64,000 nt of DNA. Source: Planctomycetota bacterium. GTDB taxonomy: Bacteria; Planctomycetota; J058. Below the pieces are notes generated by a model, which saw nothing but the letters and a program-made list of their open reading frames with translations, ran no database searches and was not told the DNA's origin. Positions 59,330 to 64,000 of this stretch are shown here, piece by piece. Positions within the stretch are counted from its first letter, which is position 1. Each line of letters starts with the position of its first letter. The translations under genes and the position numbers were made by a program. The stretch covers positions 155,118-219,117 of the forward strand of contig JAMLIC010000012.1 of assembly GCA_023954375.1 (NCBI GenBank). The letters are read 5' to 3'.

Positions 59330-60949
59330 CTAGCGCCGGCTCGTCCCCAGGAACCGCTGCACGATCTCGACGAACTTGTCGTTCTCCTCGATGAACGGCA
59401 TGCGGTCGCTGTTGGGGAACGTCACCACGCGGCCGGCCTGGCCGTAGTGGCGGGCGATCGCGTTGGCGTCCTCCTGCGAGGTCCACACCGCCGACTGGGA
59501 GCCGCCGACGACGACGAGCGTCTGCGTGGGCACGCGGTCGAGCTTGAACAGCGAGAAGTCGTCGGGGATGAACACGCTGCCCATGGGCCGGAGGACCTTC
59601 GGCCCCACCGAGCGCCCGTTGCCCACCTGCTTCTCGACGATCGGGCCGAAGATCCGGCCGATCTCCAGGTCGCGGTAGTCGAAGAAGCGGCAGGTCCAGC
59701 TCTTTCGCGTCAGGGCCGCCGAGTCCTCGGGGCCGGTCGCCTCGTAGTTGTGCTTGCCCGTCTGCGAGTTGTAGAGCAGCGACTGGGCGAAGTGCTCCAG
59801 CTCGAGGTCGCGGATCTGCTGGCCGCGCCGCTCGAGGCGGTCACGCCCGTCGCCCCACGCCTTGTTGCCCGAGGTCGGCGCGATCAGGATCATCTTGCGC
59901 ACGCGCTGCGGGCGGGTCGCCGCGTACTTCATGGCGATCCAGCAGGTCAGGCCGTGGGCCATGATCGCGAACGGCTTGTCCTCGATCTTGCCGTCCTTGA
60001 CCAGCTCCTTGTGCAGCTCCTCGAACGCCTCGACGAGGCGGTCGATCGGGTACCACGGGGCCGGCAGGCCCGGGGCGTTCTGCAGCGGCGGGTCGGTGAA
60101 GTCGCTCGACCCGGGGAGCTTCACGTAGAGGATCCGGTTGGTCTCCTCGAGGTTGCGCAGGTAGGTCTGCAGGTAGTCGTTCTCGAGGCCGTAGTCGGGC
60201 AGGACGAGCAGCGGCAGGCCGCTGCCGCGCAGGCGCGAGTCGAGGTTGGTGCCGCGGACGCGCGTGCGCACGCGGTCGCCCGACTTGAGCTCCTCCTCGT
60301 CGAGCTGGTCGGGGTCGTCGGTCGGCACCTCGAAGGTGTCCTTGACCGTGTTCCACCAGGCCTCCCAGTCGGCGGCCTTGGGCATGTTCTTCTGGCGGGT
60401 GATCCGCTCGAGCGACTCGAGGATGTGCACCCACACCATGAACTTGTCCTCGCCCTTCCAGGCGTTGATCAGCGGGGTGATCGCGCGCTTGTCGGGGAGA
60501 TGCCCCAGGGCGATCGCGGCGGCGCGCTTGACCACCCACTTCTTCGACCCGAGCTGGTCGACGAGGAACGGCACGCGGTCCTTGTTGCCCGACTTGCCGA
60601 AGGCCATGCAGATGCCCTCGACGATCATGGGCTTGCCGCGGCTGCCGCACATGCGCTCGAGCTTCTGGATCAGCCCGGGGTCGTAGGCGCCGGCGAGGAC
60701 CGAGATCGCCGCCTCGCGCATGTACCAGTCCTGCTCGTTGAGCACGAACTCGGTCAGCAGCTCGAGCGACTTGTCGTCGGTCGGGTCGAGGCGCTCGACG
60801 AGCGCGCGCCGCTCCCAGGAGTTCTGCGTCTCGACGAACGCCTTCTTGAACTCCTTGGCGCCGACCTCCCCCTGGGCGGCGGAGGGGAGCGTGACCCCCA
60901 GGCACGTGGCGGACGCCACGGCGGCGATGGCGAAGGCTCGGTACTTCAT
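59330..60949 (-). CDS. Secreted HEAT-repeat plus alpha/beta-hydrolase-fold protein without catalytic residues
   Basis: The protein has 539 residues with a signal peptide (MKYRAFAIAAVASATCLGVT). Residues about 30-190 are HEAT units (MREAAISVLAGAYDPGLIQKL, VVKRAAAIALGHLPDKRAIT). The C-terminal half (about 235-539) has an alpha/beta hydrolase fold: PLLVLPDYGLENDYLQTYL, FAIMAHGLTCWIAMKYA (nucleophile elbow), MILIAPTSG. The elbow reads AHGLT where active enzymes have GxSxG, so the Ser is Gly, and the final NSDRMPFIEENDKF replaces the usual His by Arg. It is probably a pseudoenzyme used for binding. Confidence 0.8.
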   Translation of the reverse strand: MKYRAFAIAAVASATCLGVTLPSAAQGEVGAKEFKKAFVETQNSWERRALVERLDPTDDKSLELLTEFVLNEQDWYMREAAISVLAGAYDPGLIQKLERMCGSRGKPMIVEGICMAFGKSGNKDRVPFLVDQLGSKKWVVKRAAAIALGHLPDKRAITPLINAWKGEDKFMVWVHILESLERITRQKNMPKAADWEAWWNTVKDTFEVPTDDPDQLDEEELKSGDRVRTRVRGTNLDSRLRGSGLPLLVLPDYGLENDYLQTYLRNLEETNRILYVKLPGSSDFTDPPLQNAPGLPAPWYPIDRLVEAFEELHKELVKDGKIEDKPFAIMAHGLTCWIAMKYAATRPQRVRKMILIAPTSGNKAWGDGRDRLERRGQQIRDLELEHFAQSLLYNSQTGKHNYEATGPEDSAALTRKSWTCRFFDYRDLEIGRIFGPIVEKQVGNGRSVGPKVLRPMGSVFIPDDFSLFKLDRVPTQTLVVVGGSQSAVWTSQEDANAIARHYGQAGRVVTFPNSDRMPFIEENDKFVEIVQRFLGTSRR

Positions 60950-61054
60950 GCTCGCTCCTCGGGCCCGGCCCGGATCGCGGGGAGTGTACCAAACCGGGGT
61001 AGGGGGATGGCCAGGCGCCGGGCGTCCACGTCCAGGTACGGTAAAAGAGGGGCC

Positions 61055-61783
61055 ATGCGCAGCGAGCGGCTGGGCGGGCTCACGGCCCGCGTGATGGGCG
61101 GGACGGACGGGCAGGGCGACGGCGACGGGCCGGTGGTCGTGCTGCTGCACGGCTTCGGCGCGCCGGGCGAGGACCTGGTCCCCCTCGGCCCGGCGCTCGG
61201 GCTCCCGCGCGGCGTGCGCTTCGTGTTCCCGGCCGCGCCCCTGGCGCTCGACGCCATGGGCATGTTCGGCGGGCGCGCCTGGTGGCACATCGACATGGAG
61301 CGGCTGCAGCTCGCGATCATGACGGGCCGCGCGCGGGACCTGACGAGGGAGCGCCCGGAGGGGCTGCCCGCGGCGCGCGAGGCGGTCCTGTCGCTCCTCG
61401 ATGACGTGGAGCGGCGGCTGGGCGCGGCGCCCGAGCAGGTGGTGCTCGGCGGCTTCTCGCAGGGGGCCATGCTCTCGTGCGACGTGGCGCTCCACGCCGA
61501 GCGCCCGCTCGGCGGGCTCGTGCTCCTCTCCGGCACCCTCCTGTGCGAGGACGACTGGCGGCCGCGCATGGCCGCGCGGCGCGGCCTGCGCGCCTTCCAG
61601 AGCCACGGCGTGATCGACCCGCTCCTGCCGTTCGAGCTGGCCGAGCGCCTGCGCGACGCCCTCGTGGGCGCCGGCGTCGACATCGACTGGGTGGCGTTCC
61701 GCGGCGGTCACGAGATCCCGCCGGCGGTGCTCGCCCGCCTGCAGGCCTTCCTGCGCGGCCTCGTCGCGCCGGCGGCGCCCTGA
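61055..61783 (+). CDS. Carboxylesterase/phospholipase of the alpha/beta-hydrolase family (Pfam abhydrolase_2 type)
   Basis: The protein has 242 residues from ATG 61055 (GAGGGGCC just before). Catalytic triad: LGGFSQGAML (nucleophile Ser in GFSQG), HGVIDPLLP (Asp) and GGHEIPPAV (His). Oxyanion region VVLLHGFGAPGED. The family hydrolyses short-chain esters or lysophospholipids in the cytoplasm. It starts on the plus strand opposite the HEAT/pseudohydrolase gene, with about 105 bp between starts, and is followed by an M3 peptidase gene 28 bp downstream. Intact residues stand in contrast to the neighbour's lost ones. Confidence 0.92.
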   Translation: MRSERLGGLTARVMGGTDGQGDGDGPVVVLLHGFGAPGEDLVPLGPALGLPRGVRFVFPAAPLALDAMGMFGGRAWWHIDMERLQLAIMTGRARDLTRERPEGLPAAREAVLSLLDDVERRLGAAPEQVVLGGFSQGAMLSCDVALHAERPLGGLVLLSGTLLCEDDWRPRMAARRGLRAFQSHGVIDPLLPFELAERLRDALVGAGVDIDWVAFRGGHEIPPAVLARLQAFLRGLVAPAAP

Positions 61784-61811
61784 CCTCACTTCTCCCGAGA
61801 GGACGAACGAC

Positions 61812-63860
61812 GTGAGCTCCGACAACCCCCTCCTGGACCTCTCCGGCCCGCCGCGCTTCGCCGCGATCCGCCCCGAGCACGTCGAGCCCGCCGTGCGGCA
61901 GCGGATCGCCGAGGTGGAGGCGCTGATCGAGGGCCTGGTCGCCGCGCCGGGGCGCCCGACGTGGGCGTCGCTCGTCGAGCCGCTCGACGCCGCGCAGGAG
62001 GCGCTCGGCTGCGCCTGGGGCCCGGTCGAGCACCTCAACTCGACGATGAACACCGACGCCCTGCGCGAGGTCTACCGGGCGACCAAGCCGCTCCTCGCCG
62101 AGCACGAGGCGAAGGTCGGCCAGGACGAGCGGCTGTTCCGCGCCTTCGAGGCGGTGCGCGCCGCCGCCGACCAGGACGGCCTCTCGGCCGCGCAGAGGAA
62201 GGTCCTCGACGAGGTCCTGCGCGACTTCCGCCTGGCCGGCGTGGCCCTGCCGGCGGAGAAGAAGCCGCGCTTCCGCGAGATCAAGGTCGAGCTGTCGCGG
62301 CTCGAGGCGCGCTTCGCCGACAACGTCCTCGACGTCACCCGGGCCTACCGGCTGGTGATCGAGGACCCGGCCGACCTCGCCGGGCTCCCCGAGCGCGTCG
62401 TGGCCGCCGCGCGGCAGCAGGCGCTCGACGACGACCCGGCCGCGCCGGAGCGCCGCTGGGCCTTCACCCTGCACGCCCCGTCGGTGCAGCCCTTCCTGCA
62501 GTACGCCACGAGCCGCGCCCTGCGCGAGCGCCTCTACCGCGCCTTCACCACCCGCGGGACGGAGGGCGAGCAGGACAACGGGCCGATCATGACGCGGATC
62601 CTCGAGCTCCGGCGCGAGCTCGCCGGGCTGCTCGGCTACGCGAGCTACGCCGAGGTGTCGCTGGCGACGAAGATGGCGCCGTCCCCCGGGCAGGCGCTCG
62701 AGTTCCTGCGCGACCTGGCGCGGAGGTCGCTCCCGTTCGGCCGGCGCGACAAGGCGGAGCTCGACGAGTTCGCCCGCCGCCGCGACGGGCTCGAGCGGCT
62801 CGAGGCCTGGGACTTCGCCTTCTACCGCGAGGCCCTGCGCCAGGAGCGCTACAGCTTCTCCGACGAGGAGGTGCGGCAGTACTTCCCGCTCGAGCGCGCG
62901 CTCTCGGGCCTGTTCGAGGTCCTGCGCCGCCTCTACGGCGTGCGGCTGGCCGACGTCAGCGGCCGCTTCGAGACGTGGCACCCCGACGCGCGCACGCTCG
63001 AGGTGACCGACGGGCAGGGCGAGCTGGTCGGCCACATGTTCCTCGACCTGTTCGCGCGCGACGGCAAGAAGCCCGGCGCCTGGATGGGCGACTGCCTCGA
63101 GCGGCGCCGGCGCGGGGGCGACCTCCAGCGGCCGATCGCCTACCTCGTGTGCAACTTCGCCCCGCCGCTCGGCGGCACGCCCTCGCTCCTGCGCCACGAC
63201 GAGGTGCGCACGCTCTTCCACGAGTGCGGCCACGCCCTGCACCACGTGCTGACGAAGGTGGACCTGCGGCAGGTCTCGGGGATCAACCGCGTCCCCTGGG
63301 ACGGCGTCGAGCTGCCCAGCCAGTTCCACGAGAACTGGGTGTGGCATCCCGAGAGCCTGGCCCTGCTCGCCGGGCACGTCGACACGGGTGCGCCGCTGCC
63401 GGGGCCGCTCCTCGAGCGCATGCTCGCGGCGAAGAACTTCCAGAGCGGCGCCGACATGCTCCGTCAGCTCGAGTTCGCGCTCTTCGACCTGACGCTGCAC
63501 ACCGAGTTCGACCCGGCGGGCCCGCGGACCGTGCACGACGTGATCGAGGCCGTGCGCGACGAGGTGGCCGTCCTCCGCCCGCCGGCCTGGAACCGCTTCG
63601 AGAACGCCTTCTCGCACATCTTCGCCGGGGGCTACGCGGCGGGCTACTACAGCTACAAGTGGGCCGAGGTGCTCGCGGCCGACGCCTTCTCGCGCTTCGA
63701 GGAGGAGGGGATCTTCTCCGCCGAGGCCGGCCGCGACTTCAGGGAGCACATCCTCGGGCAGGGCGGGTCCGAGGACCTCATGGCGCTCTTCGTGCGGTTC
63801 CGGGGGCGCGAGCCGTCGCCGGAGGCGCTGCTGCGGCAATCGGGGCTCGTGCAGGTCTAG
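61812..63860 (+). CDS. M3-family zinc oligopeptidase (oligopeptidase A/Dcp type)
   Basis: The protein has 682 residues from GTG 61812, with GAGAGGA upstream. The zinc motif is TLFHECGHALHHVLT (HExxH), with the third ligand Glu expected in FHENWVWHPESL (near residue 505). Family features NGNWGFTLHAP-like (RRWAFTLHAPSVQPF), TRGTEGEQDNGPI and YYSYKWAEVLAADAFSRF are present. M3 oligopeptidases cut peptides of about 5-20 residues in the cytoplasm, used for peptide recycling. Length is as expected. It ends the run of plus-strand genes near the window end. Confidence 0.95.
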   Translation: MSSDNPLLDLSGPPRFAAIRPEHVEPAVRQRIAEVEALIEGLVAAPGRPTWASLVEPLDAAQEALGCAWGPVEHLNSTMNTDALREVYRATKPLLAEHEAKVGQDERLFRAFEAVRAAADQDGLSAAQRKVLDEVLRDFRLAGVALPAEKKPRFREIKVELSRLEARFADNVLDVTRAYRLVIEDPADLAGLPERVVAAARQQALDDDPAAPERRWAFTLHAPSVQPFLQYATSRALRERLYRAFTTRGTEGEQDNGPIMTRILELRRELAGLLGYASYAEVSLATKMAPSPGQALEFLRDLARRSLPFGRRDKAELDEFARRRDGLERLEAWDFAFYREALRQERYSFSDEEVRQYFPLERALSGLFEVLRRLYGVRLADVSGRFETWHPDARTLEVTDGQGELVGHMFLDLFARDGKKPGAWMGDCLERRRRGGDLQRPIAYLVCNFAPPLGGTPSLLRHDEVRTLFHECGHALHHVLTKVDLRQVSGINRVPWDGVELPSQFHENWVWHPESLALLAGHVDTGAPLPGPLLERMLAAKNFQSGADMLRQLEFALFDLTLHTEFDPAGPRTVHDVIEAVRDEVAVLRPPAWNRFENAFSHIFAGGYAAGYYSYKWAEVLAADAFSRFEEEGIFSAEAGRDFREHILGQGGSEDLMALFVRFRGREPSPEALLRQSGLVQV

Positions 63861-64000
63861 ACGCAGGTCTTCAGGAGGCAGACAGACCTGCGCTCGACAC
63901 GCTCGAGTCGCGGGTGGAATGGAACCACGAGCGAGGCGAGGGCGCGGAGGCCGAGGCGATGCGGCGCGCGCGCGGGGGGGGGGGGGGGGCGGGGGCGCCC
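63861..64000. other. Window-end intergenic region with G-homopolymer
   Basis: No gene. The text cgggtggaatggaaccacgagcgaggc resembles 27808-27835 (cgggtggaacggagcgaggc). A run of 16 G (63974-63989) ends the window and could be a sequencing or assembly weak point. The segment gaggccgaggcgatgcggcgcg resembles 6678-6710. Confidence 0.45.

Noticed and set aside
61317..63839. Minus-strand frame of 840 codons opposite the M3 peptidase
   Set aside because: Antisense shadow; the plus strand carries the HExxH motif and full-length peptidase.

Overview
The window is very GC-rich (most genes end almost every codon in G or C). It carries genes that together suggest a planctomycete-like bacterium, with Myxococcota as the main alternative. 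The signs are two Hanks-type Ser/Thr kinases fused to TPR or Kelch sensor regions, an FHA-membrane protein, many zinc-ribbon and HEAT-repeat proteins, secreted proteins of unknown function, a terpene-cyclase-fold repeat protein, a giant pseudopilin-LamG protein, and many lipoproteins. No 16S rRNA, tRNA or ribosomal operon is present, so the phylum is an inference from gene content.

Left chromosomal part (1-30,117). From the left edge: a truncated SGNH hydrolase with an overlapping L7/L12-like lipoprotein; a GT2 glycosyltransferase; a minus-strand 2-oxoacid dehydrogenase cluster (E1 alpha, E2, second E1 alpha, lipB) with no E1 beta or E3; folE; a plus-strand run coupled by overlapping stop/start codons (membrane protein, secreted HEAT protein, zinc-ribbon/kinase/TPR protein, DUF523); a kinase-Kelch protein; a proton antiporter carrying two EIIA-like domains that both lack the phosphorylated histidine; then miaE, a membrane-anchored unknown, FHA-membrane protein, NuiA-like secreted protein, prenyltransferase-fold secreted protein, zinc ribbons, an M28 peptidase, a lysine-rich zinc-ribbon protein and a zinc-ribbon/HEAT protein.

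Integrated element (about 30,108-49,168). About 19 kb of visibly less GC-biased DNA lies between two direct copies of a 133-149 bp sequence that share a 22-bp identical core. One copy contains the stop codon of the last host gene, the other the stop codon of a tyrosine recombinase. A minus-strand operon with overlapping starts and stops holds a ribbon-helix-helix protein, coiled-coil and proline-rich proteins, an 876-residue unknown, a portal-like protein and HTH proteins, and leads into a DNA adenine methyltransferase. Upstream of it are a winged-helix-like gene and a RING-like/host-family gene pair. A divergent plus-strand operon holds an excisionase-like HTH, two unknowns, a primase-helicase and the integrase. 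Between the arms is a repeat- and pyrimidine-rich region that looks like a replication origin. No capsid, terminase or tail gene is recognisable, so this looks like a phage-derived satellite or an undescribed integrative element rather than a complete prophage.

Right chromosomal part (49,170-64,000). A LysM protein, a small unknown behind a structured leader, two paralogous secreted proteins, a 1252-residue pseudopilin with a LamG-like region, a secreted VWA protein, a lipoprotein, a HEAT/alpha-beta-hydrolase fusion that has lost its catalytic residues, an intact carboxylesterase and an M3 oligopeptidase. Short palindromic repeats built on the motif caccgaggacaccgagg or relatives recur between host genes.
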